Positions 1 through 8,508 are shown, counted from the stretch's first letter. The stretch is 64,000 nt of DNA from Yinghuangia sp045039925 (GCA_045039925.1 CP108400.1:4898001-4962000); one strand, 5' to 3'. Notes: generated by a model from the letters alone, not told the origin. Translations and numbers: made by a program.

Positions 1-1173
1 CCCCTGCGTGTCGACGGGCTTGGTGTTGCGGATACCTGCCGCGATGTCCTCGCGGATCTCCTCGGCGGTGAGCGCGTACCCGGTCGACTCGTCGTCCAGC
101 GACTTGGCGAAGATCACGCCGTACACCTTGCCGTCCGGGGAGATCAGCGGGCCGCCGGAGTTGCCCTGGCGGACCTTGGCGAACAGCGAGTAGACGTCGC
201 GGCTGACGGTCCCGCGCTTGTAGATGTCCGGACCCCCGGCCTTGATCTGCGCGCGCACGCGCGCCGCCTCGACGTGGAAGGCGCCGTTCTCCGGGAAGCC
301 GATCACCAGGGAGTCCGCGCCGGGCTGCGCCTTCTCCTCGAACTCCAGGGGCTTGGCCTTGAGTCCGGGCACCGCCAGGACCGCGATGTCGCGGCGCCAG
401 TCGTACAGCACGACCTCGGCTTCGTACTGCTTGCCCTCGCCGCCGATCTGCACGGTCGGCTTGCGTACGCCACCGACCACGTGCGCGTTGGTCATGACGC
501 GGTTCGGTGCGAACACGAAGCCCGAGCCCTCGATGACCTTGCCGCAACTCTTGGCCGTACCGACGATCTTCACGATGCTGTCGCGCGTGCTCTGCACCGC
601 CGGCGAGTTGAGCAGCGCCGGGTTCGGTGCCGGGACCTGCGGGATGTCCTCGTGCACGAACGGGCTGAAGACCTGCGGGAAGCCGTTGCTGTCGAGCAGG
701 TTGCTGAACGACGAGAACCACGTGTCGGCGCCCTGCGGCAGCACCTTCTGCACGCCGCCCAGTACCTGCGACCCGCGTACCTCGCGCGCGACCGTCGGCA
801 TCGTCGAACCGGCCACCGACGAACCGATCAGCCAGACCACGACCAGCAGCGCGGACACGCTCACGACCGCGCCGCCCGCGGCGTCCACGATCCGGGCCGG
901 CTGCCAGGTCAGGTGCCGGCGCAATCTGCTGCCCAGCGCCGTCGCCATCGCCTGGGCCAGGGTGGCCAGCACGAGCACGACGCAGATCGCCGCGATCGAC
1001 GGGCCGAGCCCCGGCTCGAAGTGCTCGAGGATGTACGGCACGAGCCACATCCCGAGCACGCCGCCGCCGAGGAATCCGATGAACGACAGCACGCCGACGA
1101 TGAAGCCCTGCCGGTAGCCGGAGACCGCAAACGCCACTGCGGCGACGATGAGGATCAGGTCGAGGACGTTCAC
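1..1173 (-). CDS. marP: MarP-family membrane serine protease (C-terminus cut by window edge)
   Basis: Membrane-anchored, periplasm-facing trypsin-like protease of the MarP type, known from Mycobacterium for acid and oxidative stress resistance. The GTG start (VNVLDLILIV) gives an N-terminal region of several hydrophobic helices (about residues 1-150, colicin V production-like fold), followed by the protease domain. The triad is visible: His231 in TNAHVV, Asp262 in RRDIAVL and Ser339 in QGNSGGP. Cys210 just before the protease domain may form the disulfide described for the family. Residue numbering agrees closely with remembered mycobacterial MarP. At least 391 codons are present and the last part lies outside the window. 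It reads away from the Nudix gene, which ends 133 bp upstream. Confidence 0.9.
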   Translation of the reverse strand, partial: MNVLDLILIVAAVAFAVSGYRQGFIVGVLSFIGFLGGGVLGMWLVPYILEHFEPGLGPSIAAICVVLVLATLAQAMATALGSRLRRHLTWQPARIVDAAGGAVVSVSALLVVVWLIGSSVAGSTMPTVAREVRGSQVLGGVQKVLPQGADTWFSSFSNLLDSNGFPQVFSPFVHEDIPQVPAPNPALLNSPAVQSTRDSIVKIVGTAKSCGKVIEGSGFVFAPNRVMTNAHVVGGVRKPTVQIGGEGKQYEAEVVLYDWRRDIAVLAVPGLKAKPLEFEEKAQPGADSLVIGFPENGAFHVEAARVRAQIKAGGPDIYKRGTVSRDVYSLFAKVRQGNSGGPLISPDGKVYGVIFAKSLDDESTGYALTAEEIREDIAAGIRNTKPVDTQG

Positions 1174-1306
1174 CGTGTCACGTTCTCACGGCGGGATACC
1201 GAATGTCCGCAGTGGCGACGGCCTCGTCGACGTGGTGTGACGTGCCTGGCACACGTCCCGGACGCGGTCGCGTCGGGCCGTCGCCCCCAACCGTCTTGAC
1301 GGTACG

Positions 1307-2047
1307 TCAGCCCGACGCCGGGTCGGACGCGGTCTCCTCGTACCGGTCGTATCCGCGCCGCGCCAGCCGCCACTGCGCCTCCGTGAGTTCGACCTCGCGC
1401 TCCTGGTCCCACGGCCGCTCCCAGCCCGCCAGCGCGATGGTGCGGTCCAGCAGGCCCGCGGTGAAGCCCCACACGACCATGCCGTCGACCAGGAACGCCG
1501 GTCCGAGGTAGCCCGTGGGATGCCGCAGGCGCGCCCGGTGCAGCGGATCGGCCAGGTCGCCGAGCGGCACCCGGACGACGCGCGCGACCTCGCCCGCGTC
1601 CACCGGCGACACCGGGCAGTCGTCGCGCCACCACGCCAGGATCGGCGTCACCACGAAGTTGCTGACCGGGATGTAGAGCGGCGGCAGCATGCCGAACACC
1701 TGTACGCAGGACGGGTCGAGGCCGGTCTCCTCCTGCGCCTCGCGCAGCGCGGCGTCGACCGGTCCGGCGTCCTCGGGGTCGATCGCGCCGCCCGGGAACG
1801 CGGGCTGGCCCGCGTGCTTGCGCAGCGTGTGGGAGCGCTCCAGGAGCAGTACGTCGGGGCCGTCCTCGCCCTCACCGAACAACATCAGCACCGCGGACTG
1901 TCGGCCGCCTTGCGCGGGCGGCAGGAAGCGGCTGAGCTGCTCGGGGCTGACGGCCCGCGCCGCGTCGGCGAACGGGCTGAGCCACGCGGGCAGTCCGTCC
2001 TCGACGATCGGCGCGTCCTGACTGGTCACCGGATCGGTCTCGGTCAT
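1307..2047 (-). CDS. Nudix hydrolase, CoA pyrophosphatase type
   Basis: Nudix hydrolase of about 246 residues, most like the CoA-diphosphatase (YeaB/NUDT7) subgroup, which cleaves CoA or its derivatives to phosphopantetheine and adenosine 3',5'-bisphosphate. The Nudix box is seen as PGGAIDPED followed by ALREAQEETGLD, with the slightly longer spacing usual for this subgroup. The N-terminus (LPAWLSPFADAAR) and the segment LLLERSHTLRKHAGQ are also typical of actinobacterial members. The ATG at 2047 overlaps the TGA of nth in an ATGA, and the Shine-Dalgarno GGAGAAGGG lies inside the end of nth, so translation is probably coupled. Substrate is inferred from the subgroup only. Confidence 0.88.
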   Translation of the reverse strand: MTETDPVTSQDAPIVEDGLPAWLSPFADAARAVSPEQLSRFLPPAQGGRQSAVLMLFGEGEDGPDVLLLERSHTLRKHAGQPAFPGGAIDPEDAGPVDAALREAQEETGLDPSCVQVFGMLPPLYIPVSNFVVTPILAWWRDDCPVSPVDAGEVARVVRVPLGDLADPLHRARLRHPTGYLGPAFLVDGMVVWGFTAGLLDRTIALAGWERPWDQEREVELTEAQWRLARRGYDRYEETASDPASG

Positions 2048-2847
2048 ACGGTCCCTTCTCCTGGTGCCGCCCCGTCGGAGGGTGCGGCCCCGGTCGCGAG
2101 CACCGGCTTCGCCGGTGGCCGAAGGCGTTGGCCGGGTTGCCCGGCCAGTTCGTACTTCAAGAGCTTGCGTGCCTTGTCGGGGTCGGTCTCCCCTTCGCCG
2201 AACGACGGGCACAGCGGCGCGATTCCGCACGCCCCGCACGCGGGCTTGCGGGCGTGGCACACGCGGCGGCCGTGGAAGATCACCCGGTGCGAGAGCAGCG
2301 TCCAGTCCTTCTTCGGGAACAGCGCGCCGACCTCGTGCTCGACCTTGACCGGGTCCTCCTCGGCGGTCCAGCCGAAGCGCCGGGCCAGTCGGCCGAAGTG
2401 GGTGTCGACGCTGATGCCCGGCACGCCGTACGCCTCGCCGAGCACGACGTTGGCGGTCTTGCGGCCGACCCCGGGGAGGGTCACCAGATCAGCGTGCTTG
2501 CGCGGCACCTCGCCGCCGAACTTGTCGCACAGCGCCTGGGCGAGCCCCATGATCGACCGGGACTTCGCGCGGAAGAACCCGGTCGGCTTGACGATCGCCT
2601 CCAGGTCCGCCGGCTCGGCCTTGGCCAGGGCCTCCGCGTCCGGGTACCGCGCGAACAACGTCGGCGTGACGTTGTTGACGCTGCGGTCGGTGGTCTGCGC
2701 GGACAGCACGACGGCCACGAGGAGCTGGAAGGCGTTGTCGTAGTCCAGCTCGCAGTGCGCTCCGGGGTACAGCTCCCCCAGTTCCCGGTTGATCCGACGG
2801 GCGCGGCGGACGAGAGCGACGCGGCTCTCCTGCTTTTTCACGGGCAC
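2044..2847 (-). CDS. nth: Endonuclease III (DNA glycosylase/AP lyase)
   Basis: Base-excision repair enzyme that removes oxidised pyrimidines and cuts at the abasic site. The 267-residue protein has the helix-hairpin-helix LPGVGRKTANVVLG with catalytic Lys130, catalytic Asp148 in VDTHFGRLARR, and the 4Fe-4S ligands Cys197, Cys204, Cys207 and Cys213 in the exact C-x6-C-x2-C-x5-C spacing. Its C-terminal tail (about residues 225-267) is Pro/Ala/Gly rich and longer than in E. coli. It overlaps the downstream Nudix gene by 4 bp. The start ATG gives MPVKKQESRVALVRRARR, in line with actinobacterial homologues. Confidence 0.96.
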   Translation of the reverse strand: MPVKKQESRVALVRRARRINRELGELYPGAHCELDYDNAFQLLVAVVLSAQTTDRSVNNVTPTLFARYPDAEALAKAEPADLEAIVKPTGFFRAKSRSIMGLAQALCDKFGGEVPRKHADLVTLPGVGRKTANVVLGEAYGVPGISVDTHFGRLARRFGWTAEEDPVKVEHEVGALFPKKDWTLLSHRVIFHGRRVCHARKPACGACGIAPLCPSFGEGETDPDKARKLLKYELAGQPGQRLRPPAKPVLATGAAPSDGAAPGEGTV

Positions 2848-2925
2848 CCGGCCAGAGTACGCAGACGGGTGCTACACATGGGGTGCGCGACCTGCGGGGC
2901 GCCTTGGGCGGACCGTGGCGAATCG

Positions 2926-2979
2926 CGACGTACTGCGACCTACTGCGACCTTCTGCCTGCGACCTACCGCGACCTACCG
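2926..2979. repeat. 10-bp tandem repeat upstream of crp
   Basis: Five units matching CGACCTACYG stand head to tail (2926-2935, 2936-2945, 2946-2955, then 4 extra bases, 2960-2969 and 2970-2979) in the 397-bp gap between nth and crp. The period is about one helical turn. No ORF is supported in this gap. Besides this array it holds only the candidate Crp site listed separately. Confidence 0.75.
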
Positions 2980-3175
2980 CGGCGTGGTTCGGGCGGTGGG
3001 TTCGCGGCGGGGTAGGTGCCGGATCCCTGGAGGCGATGCCGTGGAGTCGGTGAGATCCTCGTATCACCACGCATACACATGATCACGCAGGGGGATATGT
3101 CCGAGACACCCGGAAGCCTCCGGATAGTGACTCGGACCACCCGCGTGAACAAACCTGATCCGCGTGCGTCAGACT

Positions 3176-3189
3176 GTGACCGATCGCAC
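3176..3189. promoter_or_regulatory. Candidate Crp autoregulatory site
   Basis: The sequence TGTGA-CCGATC-GCAC lies 56 bp before the crp start. It fits one complete half-site (TGTGA) and most of the other, and differs by one base from the remembered Streptomyces Crp consensus GTG-N6-GNCAC. Autoregulation is an inference. Confidence 0.45.
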
Positions 3190-3244
3190 TGTTTGACCGC
3201 CAGGCTCCGATCGGGTGATCGGGACCGGCAAGGAGGGACCCCTC

Positions 3245-3919
3245 GTGGACGACGTTCTGCAGCGGGCGCCGCTGTTCGCGGCACTCGAGGACGAGGACGC
3301 CGCCGAGCTGCGTGCCTCCATGGCCGAGGTCGGGCTCGAGCGGGGTGACTCGCTCTTCCATGAGGGCGACCCCGGCGACCGCCTGTACGTGGTCATCGAA
3401 GGCAAGATCAAGCTGCACCGCAGCTCGAACGACGGCCGGGAGAACATGCTCGCGGTGCTCGGCCCGAGCGAGATGTTCGGCGAGTTGTCGCTGTTCGACC
3501 CGGGGCCGCGTACCGCCACGGCCACCGCGCTGACCGACGTACGCCTGTTGGGCCTGGGCCACCAGGACCTCCAGCCGTGGCTGAACGGTCGGCCGAAGGT
3601 CGCGCTGTCGCTCCTCCGGGCGATAGCCCGCCGTCTCCGCCGCACCAACGAGAGCCTGGGCGACCTGGTGTTCTCGGACGTGCCGGGCCGCGTGGCGAAG
3701 GCACTGCTCGACCTGTCGCGCCGGTTCGGCGTGCCGGCCGAGGAGGGCATCCACGTGGCGCACGACCTCACGCAGGAGGAGCTGGCCCAGTTGGTCGGCG
3801 CCTCGCGCGAGACGGTCAACAAGGCTCTGGCGGACTTCGCCAGCCGCGGCTGGCTGCGCCTGGAGGCGCGGGCCGTGGTGCTCCTCGACGTCGAGCGCCT
3901 GTCGCGCCGCTCCCGCTGA
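3245..3919 (+). CDS. crp: Crp/Fnr-family transcription regulator (Crp)
   Basis: Global cyclic-nucleotide-type regulator, 224 residues. Residues about 1-120 form the cupin-like effector domain (LFHEGDPGDRLYVVIEGKIK; FGELSLFDPGPRTATATA), and the C-terminus carries a winged helix-turn-helix (DLTQEELAQLVGASRETVNK). It agrees almost throughout with remembered Streptomyces Crp, which controls germination and antibiotic production. The GTG at 3245 was chosen over an upstream in-frame ATG because AAGGAGG sits 8 bp before it and the family begins with (M/V)DDVL. It is transcribed alone and divergently from nth. Confidence 0.95.
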   Translation: MDDVLQRAPLFAALEDEDAAELRASMAEVGLERGDSLFHEGDPGDRLYVVIEGKIKLHRSSNDGRENMLAVLGPSEMFGELSLFDPGPRTATATALTDVRLLGLGHQDLQPWLNGRPKVALSLLRAIARRLRRTNESLGDLVFSDVPGRVAKALLDLSRRFGVPAEEGIHVAHDLTQEELAQLVGASRETVNKALADFASRGWLRLEARAVVLLDVERLSRRSR

Positions 3920-3935
3920 CGCGGAAGCGGCGCCA

Positions 3936-3961
3936 CCCGGCCGGACACATGTTCGGCCGGG
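3936..3961 (+). terminator. Short hairpin downstream of crp
   Basis: Inverted repeat CCCGGCCG / CGGCCGGG with a 10-nt loop begins 16 bp after the crp stop codon. There is no T-run, as is common in actinobacteria. The rest of the 240-bp gap to the next gene shows no feature. Confidence 0.5.
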
Positions 3962-4162
3962 GTATGGCGGCTCTGTGCCCCGTAGGGATGAGCCCGTGAC
4001 TCCTGGGTTCCGCCGATCGTTGGCGGAACAAGGGAGCCGGGGAGCCGGGAGCCGGGGAGCCACGCGGCGGCACGGATCCGGGGCCTCGCGCAGCGAGCCT
4101 CGGCAGCTGCGGGCGGCTTCGCTGTCCCTCGGTCAAGCTCCCGTCTGTCGGCTCCGGGGGCG

Positions 4163-4990
4163 TCAGGGGCGCTTGGGGTGCTGCTTGAGGTAGTCGAGCT
4201 GGGCGCGGACCGACATCTCGGCGGCCCACCACAGGCCCTTGTCGACGTCGGCGTACACGCGCTCGACGACCTCGTGGGCGGTGGTGTCGCCCAGTGCCAC
4301 GGCCTCCTCGACCTGGGCGAGGCGCTGGGCGCGGTGCTCCAGGTAGAACTCGACGACGCCGAGGGCGTCGTCCAGGACCGGTCCGTGGGCGGGCAGGACG
4401 CGACTCACCTCACCCGTCTGGACCAACGCCCGCAAACGGGCCAGCGAGTCGAGGTAGTCGCCCAGCGTGCCGTCCGGGTGGGCGACCACCGTGGTGCCGC
4501 GCCCGAGGATCGTGTCGCCGGTCAGGACCAGGTCGTCTGCGGGCAGCACGAACGACAGCGAGTCCCACGAGTGGCCCGGTGTCGCCATCACGCGTAGCTC
4601 CAGACCTCCGGTGGTGACGACGTCACCCTCCACCAGCCCCTCGGTACCGAGCCGGTGCGCGGGGTCGAGCGCCCGTACGCCGCACCCGGCCAACTCCGCG
4701 AGCCGCGCGGCCCCCTCCGAGTGGTCCGGGTGCCCGTGCGTCAGCAGGATCTCGCCGACGCGCACCCCGCGCTGCTCGGCGGCCGCCAGCACCGCCGCGA
4801 GGTGCCCCTCGTCGAGCGGACCGGGGTCGATCACCACCGCGCGGTCCGCCCCCGGCTCGGCGACCAGCCACGTGTTGGTGCCGTCCAGTGTCATCGGGCT
4901 CGGGTTGGGAGCCAGGACACAGGTGGTGCGGGTGGTCGCCGGTCCCGCCACGACCTGCCGCGGGTCCCCGGGGATGCGGTAAGAGTCCAT
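4163..4990 (-). CDS. MBL-fold metallohydrolase, glyoxalase II/LACTB2-like
   Basis: Soluble metallo-beta-lactamase-fold hydrolase of 275 residues. The metal motif is THGHPDH (His85, His87, Asp89, His90); GHSWDS, GDTILGRG and PAHGPVLDD supply the remaining ligand regions. The N-terminal MTLDGTNTWLV and the C-terminal small helical domain are typical of LACTB2-like proteins, which include glyoxalase II-like thioesterases and endoribonucleases. The natural substrate cannot be inferred. Transcribed on the minus strand towards the crp end. Confidence 0.88.
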   Translation of the reverse strand: MDSYRIPGDPRQVVAGPATTRTTCVLAPNPSPMTLDGTNTWLVAEPGADRAVVIDPGPLDEGHLAAVLAAAEQRGVRVGEILLTHGHPDHSEGAARLAELAGCGVRALDPAHRLGTEGLVEGDVVTTGGLELRVMATPGHSWDSLSFVLPADDLVLTGDTILGRGTTVVAHPDGTLGDYLDSLARLRALVQTGEVSRVLPAHGPVLDDALGVVEFYLEHRAQRLAQVEEAVALGDTTAHEVVERVYADVDKGLWWAAEMSVRAQLDYLKQHPKRP

Positions 4991-5081
4991 GTGCCCAGTC
5001 TTTCCGAGTGCTTTCGATTCCGTTCGGGCGGGATCGGCTTCGACGGCTTTCGACGGCGTACGCGTACGGCCTACGGCGTGC

Positions 5082-5927
5082 TCAGGCGGTCCCGAACGGG
5101 TCCGGGATCCCGGACCACTCGATGACCAGTCGGTCCCCGTCCAGCCGCGGCCGGGCCATGATCGGCGCGAGGTCGCGGTCGGCGGAGGCGTCCCGGGCCG
5201 CGGCGGGCGAGTCGTAGGCCGCGAGGTTGCGCAGCGTCTCGATCGTCGGCGGCAGCATGCCCAGTTCGCCGGTCTTGAGGCCGGTCAGCGCGTCGGCGGG
5301 CCGGGCCCAGGCCACGCGGTCCGCCTCGCCCGAGACGTCGCGCGTACGCTGCCCCTCCGGCAGTGCGGCGACGAAGAACCAGGTGTCGTAGCGCCGGTCC
5401 TCGAACTCGGGGGTCACCCAGCGCGACCACGCGCCGAGCAGGTCCGAGCGCAGCACCAGGCCGCGCCGGTCCAGGAATTCGGTGAGGCCTAGCGTACGGT
5501 CGACCAGCGCCACCCGGTCCGCCTCCCAGTCGTCGCCCGTGGTGTCGGACACGACGGAGTCGGTGTCGGGACCGGCGAGCAGGACGCCGGACTCCTCGAA
5601 CGTCTCGCGCACCGCGGCCGCGACGATCGCCCGGGCCTCCGCCGGCGACGTCCCGAAGCGCTTCGCCCAGTCCTCGGGGGCCGGGCCCGCCCACCCCACC
5701 TCGTGGTCGGCGTCGCGCGGGTCGACCGCACCGCCGGGGAACGCGTACATGCCCGCCGCGAACTTCATGCCCGCGTGCCGCCGCAGCAGGTACGCCTGAG
5801 GCCCGTCGGGCCGCTGGCGCAGCAGGACGACGGTGGCCGCACGGCGCGGCTCGGCGGGCACGAGGTCGCCGTCGAGAATGGCGCGGGCGCGCTCCAGCCA
5901 GGACGCGGGGAAGCCGGGCGATGTCAT
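5082..5927 (-). CDS. Nudix hydrolase, long actinobacterial type
   Basis: A 281-residue Nudix protein. The box is split over AAGMYAFPGGAVDPRDAD and AAAVRETFEESGVL, an arrangement seen in long Nudix proteins related to NUDT19/RppH-like hydrolases, with an insert between the glycine pair and the REXXEE helix. A C-terminal segment (ETLRNLAAYDSPAAA) follows the core. The start MTSPGFPASW is the only ATG consistent with the domain boundary. Substrate unknown. Probably transcribed with the MBL-fold gene 91 bp downstream. Confidence 0.85.
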   Translation of the reverse strand: MTSPGFPASWLERARAILDGDLVPAEPRRAATVVLLRQRPDGPQAYLLRRHAGMKFAAGMYAFPGGAVDPRDADHEVGWAGPAPEDWAKRFGTSPAEARAIVAAAVRETFEESGVLLAGPDTDSVVSDTTGDDWEADRVALVDRTLGLTEFLDRRGLVLRSDLLGAWSRWVTPEFEDRRYDTWFFVAALPEGQRTRDVSGEADRVAWARPADALTGLKTGELGMLPPTIETLRNLAAYDSPAAARDASADRDLAPIMARPRLDGDRLVIEWSGIPDPFGTA

Positions 5928-6233
5928 GCGGCGGATGCTACGCGGCGTCGAGAACTTTTGACAGGTCGTCAGTTTTGCCGTGCCCCGGGCTTCCGACGAC
6001 GTCAGGGCGCCCTCGGGAAGCCGCCAGGGACGCCGCCAGGGACACTCCGGGCGACGTTGCGATCTTGGTGCCGGGGGGCACTCCCGGCGACGTTGCCGAG
6101 CCTCGTGCCGAGCACGGCGCCGGGGACACTGCCAGGCCCGCCCCCGGGACGTCGCGAGAACGTCCCCGGGGCGGGTACGGACGCACCAAACGCACGGCCG
6201 CACACCCGCCCCTCGACCAACACCAGGCCGTCG
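5928..6233. other. Intergenic stretch with short degenerate repeats
   Basis: No credible ORF is seen. The stretch contains a 12-bp tandem duplication (GCCGCCAGGGAC at 6020-6031 and 6032-6043) and two copies of GGCGACGTTGC (6050-6060 and 6086-6096). It probably holds the promoter of the Nudix gene and the end of the RidA operon. Confidence 0.5.
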
Positions 6234-6707
6234 TCAGACGACCTCGACGACGATCTCCACCTCGACCGGCGCGTCCAACGGGAGGACCGCGACGCCGACC
6301 GCGCTGCGGGCATGCTTGCCGGCCTCGCCGAAGACCTCGCCCAGCAGCTCGCTCGCCCCGTTCAGCACGGCGGGCTGGCCGGTGAAGCCGGGGTCGCTCG
6401 CGACGAACCCGACGACCTTGACCACCCGCCGCACCAGCGCGAGGTCGCCCAGCTCGGCCTTGACCGCGGCCAGCGCGTTGAGCGCGCAGCGCTGCGCGAG
6501 GGCCTTGGCCTCCTCGGGCGTCACCTCGGCACCGACCTTGCCGGTCTTCGGCAGCTTGCCCTCCACCATCGGGAGCTGGCCCGAGGTGTGGATGTAGTTG
6601 CCGGTACGCAGCGCCGGCACGTACGCGGCGACCGGCGCCGCCACAGCCGGGAGGGTCAGGCCGAGCTGTGCCAGCCGGTCCTCCGGGTGTACGAACTCGT
6701 CGGTCAC
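6234..6707 (-). CDS. RidA (YjgF/YER057c/UK114) family protein, long type
   Basis: Member of the RidA superfamily, whose best-known members hydrolyse reactive enamine/imine intermediates from PLP enzymes. This is the roughly 155-residue type common in actinobacteria, not the 128-residue E. coli RidA. Visible family blocks are GNYIHTSGQLPMVEGKL, EEAKALAQRCALNALAAVKA and SAVGVAVLPLDAPVEVEIV. I do not see the canonical RidA catalytic arginine context with confidence, so deaminase activity is not claimed. Its ATG overlaps the stop of the DUF4177 gene by 4 bp (ATGA). Confidence 0.88.
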   Translation of the reverse strand: MTDEFVHPEDRLAQLGLTLPAVAAPVAAYVPALRTGNYIHTSGQLPMVEGKLPKTGKVGAEVTPEEAKALAQRCALNALAAVKAELGDLALVRRVVKVVGFVASDPGFTGQPAVLNGASELLGEVFGEAGKHARSAVGVAVLPLDAPVEVEIVVEVV

Positions 6708-6862
6708 GACTGCTTCTCCCGCTTGAAGTACGCCACCAGGTTCTCCGGGTTCGGGCCCGGCACGACCTGGACGAGCTCCCAGCCGTCCTCACCGAAGGTG
6801 TCGAGGATCTGCTTGGTGTTGTGGATCAGCAACGGCGCGGTGAAGTACTCCCACTTCTTCAT
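6704..6862 (-). CDS. Small DUF4177 protein
   Basis: Protein of 52 residues beginning MKKWEYFTAPLL, with the DUF4177 signature FGEDGWELVQVVPGP. Function unknown. It sits directly before the RidA-like gene with a 4-bp overlap, an arrangement I recall from Streptomyces, so the two are probably co-translated. The start is the only ATG that leaves the family N-terminus intact. Confidence 0.85.
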   Translation of the reverse strand: MKKWEYFTAPLLIHNTKQILDTFGEDGWELVQVVPGPNPENLVAYFKREKQS

Positions 6863-6873
6863 GGGACGGGACT

Positions 6874-7329
6874 CTAACGCGGCTCGGGGGTGTCGACCGC
6901 ACGCCACGGGACAGGGCTCGACAGGACCATCGTGCTGGACGGCGTGCCGTGCTCGGCGAGCCGGTCGATCAGCACCTGGAAGTCGTGCATGGTCGGGGTC
7001 GCCACCATCAGCAGGCAGCAGGCGTCGCCCGTGACCCGGTGCAGTTGCAGCAGCTCGGGCCAGTCGCGCACCTCGTCCGCGTCGCGGCGCAGCAGGCAGC
7101 CGGGGCCGTAGCAGTTCATGCGGACGAGGGCGACGACGCCGCGTCCGGCCGCCGCGGGGTCGACGTGCGCGTGGTAGCCGGTGATCACCCCGGCGCGCTC
7201 CATGCGGCGCACCCGGTCGGCGACGGTGGGCGGGGACAGGCCCACCCGCCGCGCGAGTTCGTTGTACGACACGCGGGCGTCGCGCTGGAGCTCTTCGAGG
7301 AGCCGCCGGTCGGTCGTATCCAGCGCCAT
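6874..7329 (-). CDS. Lrp/AsnC-family regulator, probably controlling kynAU
   Basis: Regulator of 151 residues. The N-terminal winged helix-turn-helix is LDTTDRRLLEELQRDARVSYNELARRVGLSPPTVADRVRRM and reads as a normal AsnC-type HTH. The C-terminal RAM effector domain ends in the usual TSSTMVLSSP-like strand. An upstream extension of the frame (to 7416) was rejected because MALDTTDRRLL is the family start. It is divergent from kynA across 152 bp that contain a symmetric repeat. By analogy with KynR of Pseudomonas it likely responds to a tryptophan catabolite. Confidence 0.88.
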   Translation of the reverse strand: MALDTTDRRLLEELQRDARVSYNELARRVGLSPPTVADRVRRMERAGVITGYHAHVDPAAAGRGVVALVRMNCYGPGCLLRRDADEVRDWPELLQLHRVTGDACCLLMVATPTMHDFQVLIDRLAEHGTPSSTMVLSSPVPWRAVDTPEPR

Positions 7330-7343
7330 GCGGGACACCTTTT

Positions 7344-7391
7344 CGATCGTCAAGCAATGGTTTGTTTCGCTTTTCCATCGTAAGACGATCG
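7344..7391. promoter_or_regulatory. Symmetric operator between the Lrp regulator and kynA
   Basis: The 48 bp read CGATCGTC-N5-ATGG-N14-CCAT-N5-GACGATCG, a perfectly spaced two-step inverted repeat centred in the divergent intergenic region. Spaced multipartite sites suit the octameric Lrp/AsnC family. Function is inferred from position and symmetry. Confidence 0.6.
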
Positions 7392-7481
7392 GCCGCCGAC
7401 CCCGTGGATCACCCATTCACAACTCCTCATCCCGGCGCTTCGATAAAGGCACGCAGTGGACCGGCAGCGAGGTGGTGGGTG

Positions 7482-8456
7482 ATGGGCGGCGCTACCGCGG
7501 GAACAGAGGTCGGCATGTCCGGGATCTGTCCCATGGGTATGGGCGGCAGTGGAGCGAAGGCGAACGGCACCGCGGAACCGCGCGCCCAAGCACAGCCACC
7601 GCAGCCGTATCAGTCACAGCCGTCGCAGCAGCAGCCAAAGCCGCAGCAGCCGCGCACCACATACGCCGCCCAGCCGCCGTACGCCGACTACATCGGCCTC
7701 GACCGCCTGCTCGGCCTCCAGCACCCGCGCACCGACGAGTCGGCCGAGATGTCGTTCGTCATCGCGTCGCAGGTGATGGAGCTGCTGTTCGCGCTGCTCA
7801 AGCACGAGTGGACGGTCGCGCGCGGGCTGCTCGACCGCGACGAGGTGGCGGACGCGACGCGCGTGCTGCGGCGCAGTGTGCGGCAGGCGGACGTCCTGGT
7901 GGACTCGTGGGACCTGCTGGCGACGCTCACCCCGGCCGAGTTCGGGGCCTTCCGCGAGGCGCTGGGCGAGGCGTCCGGCTTCCAGTCGCACCTGTACCGC
8001 GAACTGGAGTTCCTGCTCGGCCTCAAGCGCCCCGACGCGACGCGCCTGTACGCCGGAGTGCCCGCCGTGCACGCCGAGCTCGACGCCGCGCTGCGCGCCC
8101 CGAGCCTGTACGACGCCGCGCTCGCCGTGCTGCACCGCCGCGGCCTGCCGGTGCCCGCGGCCACGCTGGAGGCCGACCGCACCCGCGCCTACCGGCCGGA
8201 CCCCGGTGTCGAGGCGGCGTGGGCGGAGGTGTTCGCCACCGGCACCGCGTACCCCGACCTGCGCGACCTGGGCGAGGTGCTCACCGACATCTCCGAGCGC
8301 TGGACCCGCTGGCGCGAGCGGCACCTCGCGGCCACGCTGCGCGCGCTGGGCAACCGCCCCGGCACGGGCGGGTCCTCGGGGGCGGAGTGGCTGGAGCGGA
8401 CGGTACGCGACCGGGTGTTCCCGGATCTGTGGACCATGCGCACCTCCGTGATCTGA
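7482..8456 (+). CDS. kynA: Tryptophan 2,3-dioxygenase
   Basis: Heme enzyme that opens the indole ring of tryptophan to N-formylkynurenine, the first step of the kynurenine pathway. Family blocks are YADYIGLDRLLGLQHPR, ESAEMSFVIASQVMELLF, the heme-His region RERHLAATLRALGNRPG and GTGGSSGAEWL. The first 70 or so residues are Gln/Pro rich and not part of the conserved domain. ATG 7482 has GAGGTGG 6 bp upstream; ATG 7515 (MSGICPMGMGG) is a possible alternative. It precedes kynU by 163 bp or less and is divergent from the Lrp-type regulator. Confidence 0.93.
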   Translation: MGGATAGTEVGMSGICPMGMGGSGAKANGTAEPRAQAQPPQPYQSQPSQQQPKPQQPRTTYAAQPPYADYIGLDRLLGLQHPRTDESAEMSFVIASQVMELLFALLKHEWTVARGLLDRDEVADATRVLRRSVRQADVLVDSWDLLATLTPAEFGAFREALGEASGFQSHLYRELEFLLGLKRPDATRLYAGVPAVHAELDAALRAPSLYDAALAVLHRRGLPVPAATLEADRTRAYRPDPGVEAAWAEVFATGTAYPDLRDLGEVLTDISERWTRWRERHLAATLRALGNRPGTGGSSGAEWLERTVRDRVFPDLWTMRTSVI

Positions 8457-8508
8457 TTCGCCCGTGGTTCGCACCGATCCGACCGATCCGCGCGCCCCAC
8501 ACCCCCAC

